Source: Candidatus Deferrimicrobiaceae bacterium (GTDB taxonomy: Bacteria; Desulfobacterota; Deferrimicrobia; Deferrimicrobiales; Deferrimicrobiaceae). From it: a DNA stretch of 64,000 bases. The position numbers and the translations under genes are program-made. This document shows, piece after piece, positions 45,501 through 51,029 of the stretch. The stretch is taken from the NCBI GenBank assembly GCA_036504035.1, contig DASXVV010000011.1:226347-290346 (forward strand), written 5' to 3'. Every line of letters starts with the position of its first letter. The stretch's first letter is position 1. The notes beneath the pieces are model-generated. The model was not told the DNA's origin. It worked only from the letters and a program-made list of their open reading frames with translations, and made no database searches.

Positions 45501-45561
45501 GAAGGGCGCTGCGGGCTTCCTCCTGTCTGGCGAAATAACCGATCAGAACGGCTTGGCCCAC
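36568..45561 (-). CDS. ndvB: Cyclic beta-1,2-glucan synthase-type protein (NdvB/Cgs family)
   Basis: A giant multidomain membrane enzyme of 2997 residues that makes cyclic osmoregulated periplasmic glucans. Order: N-terminal domain (1-130, VLIGYFARQEEARSALREL), a helical region, and membrane helices near 510-560. A GT84-type transferase core follows (TLDSDTQLPHGAARR about 709; GKGIYDVRAFSRVL), then helices about 905-950 and 1020-1060 and a glycoamylase-like domain about 1100-1600. Two GH94-like phosphorylase modules come last (LLLSNGRYGLMITNSGGGYS near 1700; TGDWNDGMNRVG near 2650). Known NdvB/Cgs proteins are about 2830-2870 residues, so this is slightly longer, the extra part being N-terminal. 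GTG at 45561 follows AAAGGA; a TTG at 45591 is the alternative. Confidence 0.93.
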   Translation of the reverse strand: MGQAVLIGYFARQEEARSALRELAGRGYRRAALIHMGTDGEVRINRSWYRVSPEVLRDQARRLVSGETALILEAPVESLQRPVALLREKGDIPPTLFILHPVLERRTEPRSSGGRLSPAQVLDHSRRHAREQQVDPKPPHTAELLRRMKLSRQRVRRICADLAAASRLEQKATPAADWILDNEYILEGTARDVLLNLPLRFYRQLPTLASDPHRGLPCIYGLAKNIVSHTEMRLDRENILAFIGAFQDVRHLTIGELWAIPQMLRIALVESIESLAVTALSDLHERQLADFWANRLIAANRRDSNRLFVILAELANAEPSPSPYFGSQLVGLLYDEAAVLAPVRSWLERTLKTPLHDLTLREQNRQTSEQLSCGNAFTSLRRLALMDWRKIFEQLCRVEHVLRGDPSGVYAGMDFATRDQCRRAVEALARATGMAEERVAEAAVAQAAKAKQESATDERRIHVGSWLIGEGRAELVRQLGGRESLRPRAFGWIRRHPGAVYSLGIAGFSALFVSLIRAWSEGLPCLVLLLLLIPVSQLAIEVVNYLITRLLPPLTLPKMDFEESGIPDAFRTLVVVPMMLSNPETVRAEVEKLEIRFLANKEANLLFSLFTDYTDSATPSRDDDSRLLETAVASLSELNRRHGGERFFLFHRERRWSESEQKYIGWERKRGKLEELNRLIDGTRPVSSPRMVYVGEADRLADVRFVITLDSDTQLPHGAARRMIETLAHPLNQPRFGADGSIEAGSYTIIQPRVSPTLPSTSASTFSRLFSDAVGIDPYTQAISDVYQDLSGEGSYHGKGIYDVRAFSRVLSERFPEGRILSHDLIEGAHVRVGLASDIELFDEFPQGYQSYSSRAHRWIRGDWQIAGWIFPRVPDASGGRVRNPLSMLDRWKIIDNLRRSVLPAASLALLATSWLVSPKTGGIASMVVGVQLLFHPLSQPFTMATTRKGLAYFSLSKLGHDLLRATADAALLPHQASVALDAIARVVYRRHVSRRHLLEWAAQASHLSASRRQPVFVAALAPGSFFSVLVALAILHFMPASLPQAAPWLLLWFISPLLGRLLNRPSKGEPGLTLGLPERDLRFLRQVARRTWRYFSAFVDVDSSWLPPDNYQVSHQSRLAMRTSPTNIGLWMSSVLGAHDSGYLTLDQVVETLTLTMETIVRLERHEGHLLNWYDIRSLAPLEPRYVSTVDSGNLLGALWALEQGLAELAHAPLLAGNAFAGLADTLDILSPGRVDAPPFTELNAPPAGIAALLGLQRRMQVELGAAVAAAGDARWAAELDRQLSAWRRNSDSYLGWMEILAEKSADALAPLGPDALAAIQRDLSQAPSLFDLAQDRVGAITMLRAMRAASPEDCASIRPWIDRVIDAFATSQWLAGETLGKLERLTRDIALLSAGMDMRFLYDPKRKLFAIGYNVSEARLDVSSYDLLASEARLGSFVAIARGDVPMEHWFSLGRPYGGIGKRRVLLSWTGTMFEYLMPLLFQRSYGHSLLDKAAREAVKVQIAYGRQRRVPWGISESAYADLDLAKTYQYKAFGVPALGLKRGLEEQLVVAPYATLLALNLAPAESVENLRRLGGLGLLGDYGYFEAMDFSRQTQREGRRGVVVEAYMAHHQGMAFLSLTNFLHGNPFPRRFHADPRVRAFEALLQERIPTLPPLHLISTRTGEPLLPGGEPVAPAGTTFDTPHTATPRSLLLSNGRYGLMITNSGGGYSRWGNMELTRWRSDPTCDAGGIFCYIHEADTDRVWSAGYHPVGGKADGYSVEFAPDRAVFRREDHGIHTETEIIVSPEDDVEVRRITLVNRSTQVRRLNLTSYVELSMAPHNADRQHPAFNKLFIRTEALPEQQALLAFRRARSEGEPPLFVAHCLTLHQDGVDLPPDSGWQFETDRGRFIGRGRTPADPMGAVQDLGNSQGFVLDPMLGLRRSITLEPGRRARLSLVLAAGATREAVVPMMNKYSDPHATERALDFAWRSAQQQMQMLHIQPDEARRFQQLASHLLFPGHLLRAPPERLEENRKGQAGLWPYAISGDLPIALVTIGEVRDIGLVRQVLQAHTYWRMHGFSTDLVILNEEAGSYERPLQERLEQLIRLHALSGATDRAGAIFLMQVAQIPEDDLKLLKAAAGVVLVAARGTLPQQLGGLAEAPERPETLVRRRPSREPSAPLPFMELDYFNSLGGFTRDGREYAIYLGPGTHTPAPWVNVIANPTFGTLVSETGSGFTWYGNSQRNRLSSWSNDPVLDPASEALYIRDEESGSFWSPTAAPIREESAYRARHGAGYTVFEHNSHGIEQELTVFVPVDDEGGKPVKLQRLRLKNASSRRRSLSVTYYTDMTLGENRESTQMHVATQWDEESCGLFARNRYNPDYGERVAFAAITPRAESYGGDRTAFIGRNRSMTDPAGMEQTRLSQRTGAGLDPCAVLRVTIELAPGEQRDIHCVLGQAGSATEARELLEGCREEMAFESAFDRTRDWWNALLGTVEVHTPEPSADLLVNRWLLYQALSCRIWGRSAFYQSGGAFGYRDQLQDALAFLHARSGLARDQILLAAGRQFREGDVQHWWHPPGGSGIRSRISDDLLWLPHAVAAYVKTTGDIDILAAEVPFLDAPALAEGQNEQFLAPDTSRERGTLFDHCRRAVARGLTTGPHGLPLMGTGDWNDGMNRVGAGGKGESVWLGWFLCDVLQGMAELSGLVRQPELAEIYRADRLALIRRIEQAGWDGEWYLRGTFDDGTPLGSAANAEARIDSLPQSWAWLSGAADPARATQALESAWRQLVREDEGLVLLFTPPFDRSDPSPGYIQGYPPGVRENGGQYTHAALWMAMAMARKGDGERAVGVLRMLNPIEHARDAAAVWHYGIEPYVVAADVYRLPGRIGQGGWSWYTGSAAWMYRAWVEEVLGLKVQAGQMRIDPVIPASWPGFSLRYRHGESVYEVQVENPDGIGRGIGWVELDGRRLSGDTIPLERGLVIHRVVVRLGVTPRDPHRIRDVTFSSDALPMQGNSE

Positions 45562-45707
45562 TATTTGTCCTTTACTGGGTTGCGTGCGCAAACCGCTGCA
45601 AGGCAGTTGGCCGGGGTCGTCGGTACGAGTTACCGAAGGGAGGGAATGATCATGTCACGAATGGGCCATCCTCCCCGAGGATTTCGGTGCCCACGGAGGC
45701 GATGCGG

Positions 45708-46199
45708 CTAGGGATAGATGTAGGCGTAGCCCCGGGCCTGGAGGGCCATCAGGGAGATCCATCCGTTCTCGACGACCTTGATCCCCGGGAGCACCTTCTC
45801 CGCACTCGTCCCCTGGAGGCGGATCGCGACGGCGCACTGCTCCAGAGCTTCCACCCCCTCTGAGCGGGCCAGCTCAGCGATCTTCTTTTCGATCCGGGCG
45901 GCGATCTCCCGGTCTTCGTCCCGGATCATCTCCGGGTCTGTTTGCACAAGGCGCGTGGCGCCGCCCCGGAAGGCCAGGACGAGGCGCGGCCGGATGCCCT
46001 GCGCAAGGAGAGACCGGCGCGTCTCGTCGACGGTCTCGAGCTTGGTGAGCAGCACCCTGGCGCTTCCCTCGGTGAAGTCGAAGGCGGCCTTGACCTCCTT
46101 CCGCCCCGCGAGCGCCGCCGGCTTCTCGAACGCATCCGCATAGGCGAAGGCCACCGTCGATATCAGGAACGCCAGGAACAATAACTTTTTCACGGGCAT
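45708..46199 (-). CDS. Exported DsrE-family protein
   Basis: The 163-residue product has a Sec signal peptide (VKKLLFLAFLISTVAFAYADA). It is followed by a DsrE/DsrF-like domain: KAAFDFTEGSARVLLTKLETVDETRRSL, RPRLVLAFRGGATRLVQTD and a late Cys in EALEQCAVAIRL. DsrE-like proteins fold as small alpha/beta sulfur-relay units; exported versions are common in anaerobes but have no defined role. The start at 46199 is fixed by GGAGGGGAGAA and the signal. It is divergent from the SAP mini-gene. No promoter could be assigned confidently in the 89-base gap. Confidence 0.82.
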   Translation of the reverse strand: MPVKKLLFLAFLISTVAFAYADAFEKPAALAGRKEVKAAFDFTEGSARVLLTKLETVDETRRSLLAQGIRPRLVLAFRGGATRLVQTDPEMIRDEDREIAARIEKKIAELARSEGVEALEQCAVAIRLQGTSAEKVLPGIKVVENGWISLMALQARGYAYIYP

Positions 46200-46288
46200 T
46201 TCTCCCCTCCGGGACTTGGCATACAATCATTTTCGTCCCCCGGCTTCCGTCCCGGCAAGGACGCAATCTGCCGTTCACAGGAGGATCG

Positions 46289-46495
46289 ATGAAAATCCAG
46301 GACGTGCGCACGGTCGCGAAAGAGAAAGGGATCAAATCCGCCCGCATGGGCAAGGCCGACCTCATTCGCGCGATCCAGCGGTCGGAGGGAAATTTCGATT
46401 GCTACGGCTCGGCCTCGGCGTCGTATTGCGACCAGGCCGCCTGCATCTGGCGAGACGACTGCATGATCGAAAGCGAGCTCTCCAGGCCGGACTAG
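46289..46495 (+). CDS. SAP/Rho-N-like domain mini-protein
   Basis: The 68-residue protein has an N-terminal helix-extended-helix of the SAP/Rho-N type (MKIQDVRTVAKEKGIKSARMGKADLIRAIQ, shown with its ATG). Such modules bind nucleic acid. The rest has four cysteines with spacing C-x8-C-x4-C-x6-C (FDCYGSASASYCDQAACIW...C), suggesting a small metal site. AGGAGGATCG precedes the ATG. Similar short SAP proteins with a Cys-rich tail are, to my knowledge, common in deltaproteobacteria. The stop codon overlaps by four bases the stop of the convergent lipoprotein gene. Confidence 0.8.
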   Translation: MKIQDVRTVAKEKGIKSARMGKADLIRAIQRSEGNFDCYGSASASYCDQAACIWRDDCMIESELSRPD

Positions 46496-47235
46496 TCCTT
46501 CAGGATCCGCTCGATCTCCCCATCGACCGATTCCGGAGACGACGCCGGCCTGGGCGAAGCCGCGGGTGGCCGTTCTTTCGCTCCGCCCCGGCTTCCCGAA
46601 GTGGCGGCAAGCGTCCCCATGAGATCCGCCGTTGCCTCCGCGAACATCCCCTGCATCACCCGGTTCGCATCCGCGTGATGCCGGTCCACCATGCACTGGA
46701 TCGAGAACGGGCCGCATCCTTCGTAGAGCGTGGCGGCTGAATTTTTCCAGCTCCTTGCGACTTCCTTCTCCCAGACCGGCCGGTTGTCCGCACGACGCAC
46801 GGCCCGCATGCGGATCGCGAATTCGTTCGACGAGGTCCAGGCGCCTGCGATGATGGCCTTTTCCAGCGTTCCATCGATGGCCAGCTCTTCGTCCACCAGT
46901 TCGGAGGGGCCGAAAACGAATCGGACCGCCTGAAAGCCGCCCGAGGCCGCCAATTCGTCGGAAAAGGCCTTCGCCCACAGGTCCGGCGTCAGGGCGGTCA
47001 TCTGGCCGCCGATCCCCGCTTTCGCCATGTTGTAGAAGAGGGTTTCCGGGGCGAGCACGCTTCCGCGCTTCGTGAAATCCTCGGTGCCGTCCTTGAAGGG
47101 CAGGACCGCGACCTTCACCGGCAACCTCGTCCAGCCCTCTACCGAGCCGACCGGCTTGTAGACGAACGTCGAGTTGGTCGAACAACCCGACAGCAATATC
47201 AGCCCCAACGCGACAATCGGTATTCGCTTCATCAT
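46492..47235 (-). CDS. Tandem lipoprotein 4 (paralogous family), unknown function
   Basis: The 247-residue lipoprotein (lipobox LGLILLSGC) is the last of four tandem paralogues. The shared core begins PVKVAVLPFKDGTEDFTKRG. It continues through DLWAKAFSDELAASGGFQAVRF, ELVDEELAIDGTLEKA, a segment with VWEKEVARSW, a Cys pair region (GCGPFSIQCM) and HHADANRVMQGMFAEA. The C-terminus is a Pro/Ser tail ending in VDGEIERILKD, a motif also conserved among the copies. The AVLPF strand followed by alternating alpha/beta elements recalls periplasmic lipoprotein domains of the TolB-N/LpoB/CsgG kind; this is a resemblance only. The ATG overlaps the previous stop (ATGA). It is predicted to be outer-membrane anchored. 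Confidence 0.8.
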   Translation of the reverse strand: MMKRIPIVALGLILLSGCSTNSTFVYKPVGSVEGWTRLPVKVAVLPFKDGTEDFTKRGSVLAPETLFYNMAKAGIGGQMTALTPDLWAKAFSDELAASGGFQAVRFVFGPSELVDEELAIDGTLEKAIIAGAWTSSNEFAIRMRAVRRADNRPVWEKEVARSWKNSAATLYEGCGPFSIQCMVDRHHADANRVMQGMFAEATADLMGTLAATSGSRGGAKERPPAASPRPASSPESVDGEIERILKD

Positions 47236-47999
47236 TTCCCCTTGAGGATTGCTTCGATCGTCTCGTCCACCGATCCCGGGACCGGCGACTGCGCGGGCGT
47301 TGCAGCGGGCGTGCGTTCATCCCCGCCCGTCTGGCCGCCCGGAAGTGACGCAAGCGTCCTGGCGAGGTCGGACCCTGCCTCCGCGAAGAGCTCGCGCATC
47401 ACCCGGTTCACCTCCGCGTGGCTTTCATCCGCGATGCATTGCCTGCTGATCCCGCATCGGGTGAAAGCCGCCTCATCGGTATTCCAGACCCTTTCGACCC
47501 CCTTTTCCCAGAACGGTTTACGGTCCTTCCTCCACGAGGCGCGGAGGCGGAGCGCAAACCGGTTCGGCGTGTAGAACGCCCCGAAGGCGTAAGCCTTCTC
47601 GACCGTCCCCTCGATGCTGATCTCTTCGTCCACCAGTTCGGAAGGGCTGTAGACGAACCGGACCTCCCGGAAGATTCCGGAGGCGGCCAGGTCTTCGGCA
47701 AGGGCCTTCGCCCACAGTTCCGGCGGGAGGGCGGTGATGAAACCGCTGTAGCCGGTCTTCGCGAGGTTGAAGATCAGGTTTTTCTGATCGACCAGGAATC
47801 CTCCACGCTGCGTGAAGTCCTCGGTGCCGTCACCGAACGGAAGGACCGCAACCTTCATCGGCAGCTTCGCCCCCGCCACCGGAGGCATTCCCGGCTTGAA
47901 CACGAACCGGTCGTTGACCGAGCAGCCTGCCAGCACCCACAGGACCAATCCGGCAACAAGGCAGCTCTTCATCGACAATTTAGTCCTCCCGGTTTCCAT
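47232..47999 (-). CDS. Tandem lipoprotein 3 (paralogous family), unknown function
   Basis: The protein has up to 255 residues, with lipobox VLWVLAGC and family core KVAVLPFGDGTEDFTQRG. The remaining blocks are shared with its neighbours: ELWAKALAEDLAASGIFREVRF, ELVDEEISIEGTVEKAYAFGAF, FALRLRASWRKD and the terminal VDETIEAILKGK. Two starts are possible. ATG at 47999 begins one base past the stop of the upstream copy and has AAGGAAA, while ATG at 47972 directly opens the signal peptide with GGGAGG 12 bases before. It ends by overlapping the start of copy 4. The Cys pair seen in copies 1, 2 and 4 is present as CGISRQC. Confidence 0.8.
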   Translation of the reverse strand: METGRTKLSMKSCLVAGLVLWVLAGCSVNDRFVFKPGMPPVAGAKLPMKVAVLPFGDGTEDFTQRGGFLVDQKNLIFNLAKTGYSGFITALPPELWAKALAEDLAASGIFREVRFVYSPSELVDEEISIEGTVEKAYAFGAFYTPNRFALRLRASWRKDRKPFWEKGVERVWNTDEAAFTRCGISRQCIADESHAEVNRVMRELFAEAGSDLARTLASLPGGQTGGDERTPAATPAQSPVPGSVDETIEAILKGK

Positions 48000-48000
48000 C

Positions 48001-48732
48001 TCAATTTCCTTTCAGGATCCCTTCGATCGTCTCGTACACCGATCCCGAGGATGGCGGCGTCGCAGGCGATTCGGCTTGCGAAGCCCCGTCTTCCCCGACC
48101 CGGCTCCCCGGGAGACGCGCCAGCGTCCGCACGAAATCGGTCCGGGCCTCCGCGAAGAGCTCCTGCATCGCCCGGTTGATATCCTCGTATCGCTGGTCGA
48201 TCACGCACTTTAGTCCGAACCCGCAATTCCGTTTTATCCTCGGGGTCCACACCCGCGCGACTCCCTTTTCCCAGACCACCCGGTTGTCCGCCTTCCGCAG
48301 CGCGCGGAAGGCAAGCGCGATTTCGGTCGGCTGGTCCCAGGTTCCGATGCCGTAGGCCTTCCTCACCGTCCCCTCGATATAGAGATCTTCGTCCACCAGC
48401 TCCGACAAGTTGAAAAAGAAGCCGGCCGACCGGAAGTCCCCCGAGGCCGTCAGGTCGTCGGCAAAGGCTTTCCCCCACAGCTCCGGCGTCAGGGCGCTTG
48501 CGGTGCCGGGGATGCCGGCTTTCACGAGGTTGAGCGTCAACCCGGACGGGACGAAGAGGCTTCCACGCGTCGTGAAATCCTCCGTGGCGTCCTGGAACGG
48601 GAGCACTGCGACCTTCACCGGCAACTTCGTCTCGCCCGCCGGAGATGCAGCCGGCTTGTAGACGAACGTCGCGATCGGTGCGCAACCCGCGATCATCAAC
48701 AGGATCACCGCGGCAACAAGATATCGCTTCAT
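48001..48732 (-). CDS. Tandem lipoprotein 2 (paralogous family), unknown function
   Basis: The 243-residue lipoprotein has signal MKRYLVAAVILLMIAGC and the family core KVAVLPFQDATEDFTTRG. The usual Gly after Asp is Ala here, the only copy so changed. Further shared blocks are PELWGKAFADDLTASGDFRSAGF, ELVDEDLYIEGTVRKAYGIG, IALAFRALRKADNRVVWEKG and the tail VYETIEGILKGN. A Cys pair (CGFGLKC) occurs where the other copies have theirs. It starts 27 bases behind copy 1 with a GAGAGGG sequence upstream, and ends one base before copy 3. Confidence 0.8.
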   Translation of the reverse strand: MKRYLVAAVILLMIAGCAPIATFVYKPAASPAGETKLPVKVAVLPFQDATEDFTTRGSLFVPSGLTLNLVKAGIPGTASALTPELWGKAFADDLTASGDFRSAGFFFNLSELVDEDLYIEGTVRKAYGIGTWDQPTEIALAFRALRKADNRVVWEKGVARVWTPRIKRNCGFGLKCVIDQRYEDINRAMQELFAEARTDFVRTLARLPGSRVGEDGASQAESPATPPSSGSVYETIEGILKGN

Positions 48733-48759
48733 CGGCCCATCCCTCTCAATGTTCTTATT

Positions 48760-49509
48760 TCAGTTTCCCTTGAGAATCCGATCAATCTCTCCGTCCACCG
48801 ACTCGTGAGACTGCGGTTGCACGGGTGCGATGGCGGAGGGCGGCACAACATCCCCGGGCAGGCTACCGGAAAGGGACGCCAGCTTCTCGACAAGGCCCGC
48901 CCGGGCTTCCGCAAAGAGTTCCTGCATCATCCGGTTGTGATGCCCGTGGACCAGGTCGAGCGAGCACTGGACGGATAAGCCGCACCCCGCCCCGTATTTC
49001 TTGCCGAGCGCCATCTCGCGCGAAACCGGCTTCTCCCAGAACGGCTTGCCCTGCCCGCCGACCCTTGCGTTCAGGGCAACGGCAAACCGGCTCGGGTCGG
49101 TCCTGTGGATCGCAAAGTACGCCTTCGTGACGGTTCCCTCGACGATCACTTCGTCGTCGGCTGCTTCCGATACGTCGGAAACGAACCTGGCCGACCGGAA
49201 GTTGCCCGAAGCCGCCAGGTCGTCGGCGAAGAACTTCGCCCATACCGGGGGGGGAAGCGCCTCGATCATCCCGGAATAGCCGGATTTCGCGAGGTTGAAG
49301 TAGCCCCCGTTCAGGACCGAGCCGCGCCTCGTGAAATCCTCGGTTCCGTCCTTGAAGGGGAGGACCGCCACCTTCACCGGAAGTTTCCGAACGCCGGCCA
49401 CCGGCGCGGGGGGCTTGTATACGAAGTTGAAATTGTACGAGCAGCCTCCCGCCACAGCGAGAAGCAGCGCGGCCATCATGGCGGAACGCCCCCGCAAGCA
49501 ACGCGTCAT
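48760..49509 (-). CDS. Tandem lipoprotein 1 (paralogous family), unknown function
   Basis: The 249-residue lipoprotein (lipobox LLLAVAGGC) is the first and most divergent of the four paralogues. Its core is KVAVLPFKDGTEDFTRRG, then NLAKSGYSGMIEALPP, VWAKFFADDLAASGNFRSARF, a phrase EVIVEGTVTKAYFAI and the ending VDGEIDRILKGN. The Cys pair reads CGLSVQC. ATG at 49509 overlaps the stop of the beta-propeller/FecR gene by ATGA and has GGAGGAG upstream; a longer reading is not needed. Position directly behind the large exported proteins places this family in the same transcript. Confidence 0.8.
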   Translation of the reverse strand: MTRCLRGRSAMMAALLLAVAGGCSYNFNFVYKPPAPVAGVRKLPVKVAVLPFKDGTEDFTRRGSVLNGGYFNLAKSGYSGMIEALPPPVWAKFFADDLAASGNFRSARFVSDVSEAADDEVIVEGTVTKAYFAIHRTDPSRFAVALNARVGGQGKPFWEKPVSREMALGKKYGAGCGLSVQCSLDLVHGHHNRMMQELFAEARAGLVEKLASLSGSLPGDVVPPSAIAPVQPQSHESVDGEIDRILKGN

Positions 49510-51029
49510 CGGATCTCCTCCCACCATTTGTTGAGTCGATCCAGATCGGCCGGCACGGGATTTCCGGGATGCTCGCCTCGCTTCACCTCGAACGTCTCGC
49601 CGGATGAGACGATCACCGTCTCGCCCTCCCGGGTCACCGCCTTCACACGGCCATCGAGGACGGCGACGGTGGCCGTGCCCCCCGAGACGAAGGCCGCAAA
49701 CCGCGCCGCGCCGAACCGCAGGCGCACCGCCTCAATGGCGACCTCGTAATCCCGATTTGCCGGGGGCGGCATTCCCTCGACCGGCGGCACATACGGCTCG
49801 AAATAGAGAAGGCCGTTCCCTAGCGTCAGCCGGCATTCGCCCGACGGCCCGCACGCATCGAGGACCGCCTTCGAGTCGGGGCCGATCCGGATGCCGCTGC
49901 CGTCCCACAGGGAGATCCCGACGCCTTTCTCCTCCGTCGCGATCAAGAAGCCGGCGCGAATCGTCTTCGGTTCGAGACCGCCGCCCCACAGGGCCGCCTG
50001 CGCGCCCGATACCGCTTCTTTCCCGAGCCCGGCGCGGATCCGCTCAAACTCCTTTTTCTGCTCCGCCATACCGGCGGCGAGATCGTTTCGCGATGCGACG
50101 TCCCCGGGTTCGAGCGAGCCTTCAAGCGTCGCGAACGCCTTGAAGAACGCCCGCTTCTCTTCCGCCTCGCAGTAGAGCGACAGGACGGGCGGCCGGCAAG
50201 GGTCCTCGGGCGGAACGAGCGTCCCTGCGGAGGCAAGCGCCTCGGGCAGGCCGTCCATCCGGAGCAGGACGTGATCGCGCGCGGAAAGGATATAGAGGCT
50301 TCCGTCCCGCCAGCGAAGCATCCCCCCGACGCCTCGCCGGACGATGCCGAAGTCCTTCCCGCGAACGGCGTAAAGGTGGTCGCCGTCGGAGAAATAGAGC
50401 ACGCCGTCCCGGCCGTCCACCGCCAGGGAACGAATGTGAGAAAAGCCGGGAAGATGCGCGAGGAGCCTAGCGGGGCCGCCCTCCCGGAGGGTATAGATCC
50501 TGGAACCGGCGGAAAAATACAGCGCTCCCTGCGCGAGCGCCATCGCGTCGATCGGGGCGTCGAGCTCGAGCAGCGGTTTGTGCCCCGAGCCTTCCTTGTA
50601 GATGTAAAGGACCGGCTTGCCGGACGACGTGACGCCGCTGATGAAGGTCCGCTCGCCTTCGGAAGCGAAGACGCTCTTTTCCAAGGGAACCTCGATGAGC
50701 TGCCTCGGCTTTCCTCCGTCCACGACGAAGAGCGCGCCGCCCGAAATCAACTGGAGTTTACCGCCCGCGAAGCCGAGCCATGCGGGATTCACAAGCGGCT
50801 CCCCGAAGAGAGACTTCCCCGATCCGGCTTCGAACACGTTGTCGCGGGTGAGAAAAAGAACGGCGCCTCCCGGACCGACGTCGAAGGCGAGGGGATCGCC
50901 GAGCGTGGCGGTATCGAGCACTTTCCGGGCCTCGACACGCGGCGCGGCGAACGACCCGGTCGGCATCCCGAAAAGGACCGTCAGCGCCGGCAAGGCGAAC
51001 ACGATCCAGGCTCGGCGTATGCAGATCAT
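49506..51029 (-). CDS. Exported beta-propeller protein with a C-terminal FecR-like domain
   Basis: The 507-residue protein starts with a Sec signal (RRAWIVFALPALTVLFGMPTGSFA). Residues about 30-260 show six or seven short blades (GGAVLFLTRDNVFEAG, APIDAMALAQGALYFSAGSRIYTL, IRSLAVDGRDGVLYFSDGDHLYAV), a beta-propeller of the NHL/YVTN type. A helical linker (about 285-345) is followed by a FecR-like beta-helix region (VRLRFGAARFAAFVSGGTATVAVLDGRVKAV, given in two halves of the domain) near 400-490. FecR domains usually transmit signals or bind peptidoglycan. Here there is no anti-sigma part and no sigma factor gene. Start and stop overlap the neighbouring genes by ATGA. Confidence 0.78.
   Translation of the reverse strand: MICIRRAWIVFALPALTVLFGMPTGSFAAPRVEARKVLDTATLGDPLAFDVGPGGAVLFLTRDNVFEAGSGKSLFGEPLVNPAWLGFAGGKLQLISGGALFVVDGGKPRQLIEVPLEKSVFASEGERTFISGVTSSGKPVLYIYKEGSGHKPLLELDAPIDAMALAQGALYFSAGSRIYTLREGGPARLLAHLPGFSHIRSLAVDGRDGVLYFSDGDHLYAVRGKDFGIVRRGVGGMLRWRDGSLYILSARDHVLLRMDGLPEALASAGTLVPPEDPCRPPVLSLYCEAEEKRAFFKAFATLEGSLEPGDVASRNDLAAGMAEQKKEFERIRAGLGKEAVSGAQAALWGGGLEPKTIRAGFLIATEEKGVGISLWDGSGIRIGPDSKAVLDACGPSGECRLTLGNGLLYFEPYVPPVEGMPPPANRDYEVAIEAVRLRFGAARFAAFVSGGTATVAVLDGRVKAVTREGETVIVSSGETFEVKRGEHPGNPVPADLDRLNKWWEEIR

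Noticed and set aside
45646..45711. 21-codon + strand peptide with a strong ribosome site between the DsrE and glucan synthase genes
   Set aside because: GGGAGGG precedes ATG-ATC-ATG, and the product would be Arg/Cys-rich. There is no promoter or conservation evidence, and it overlaps the DsrE stop. Too short to claim.
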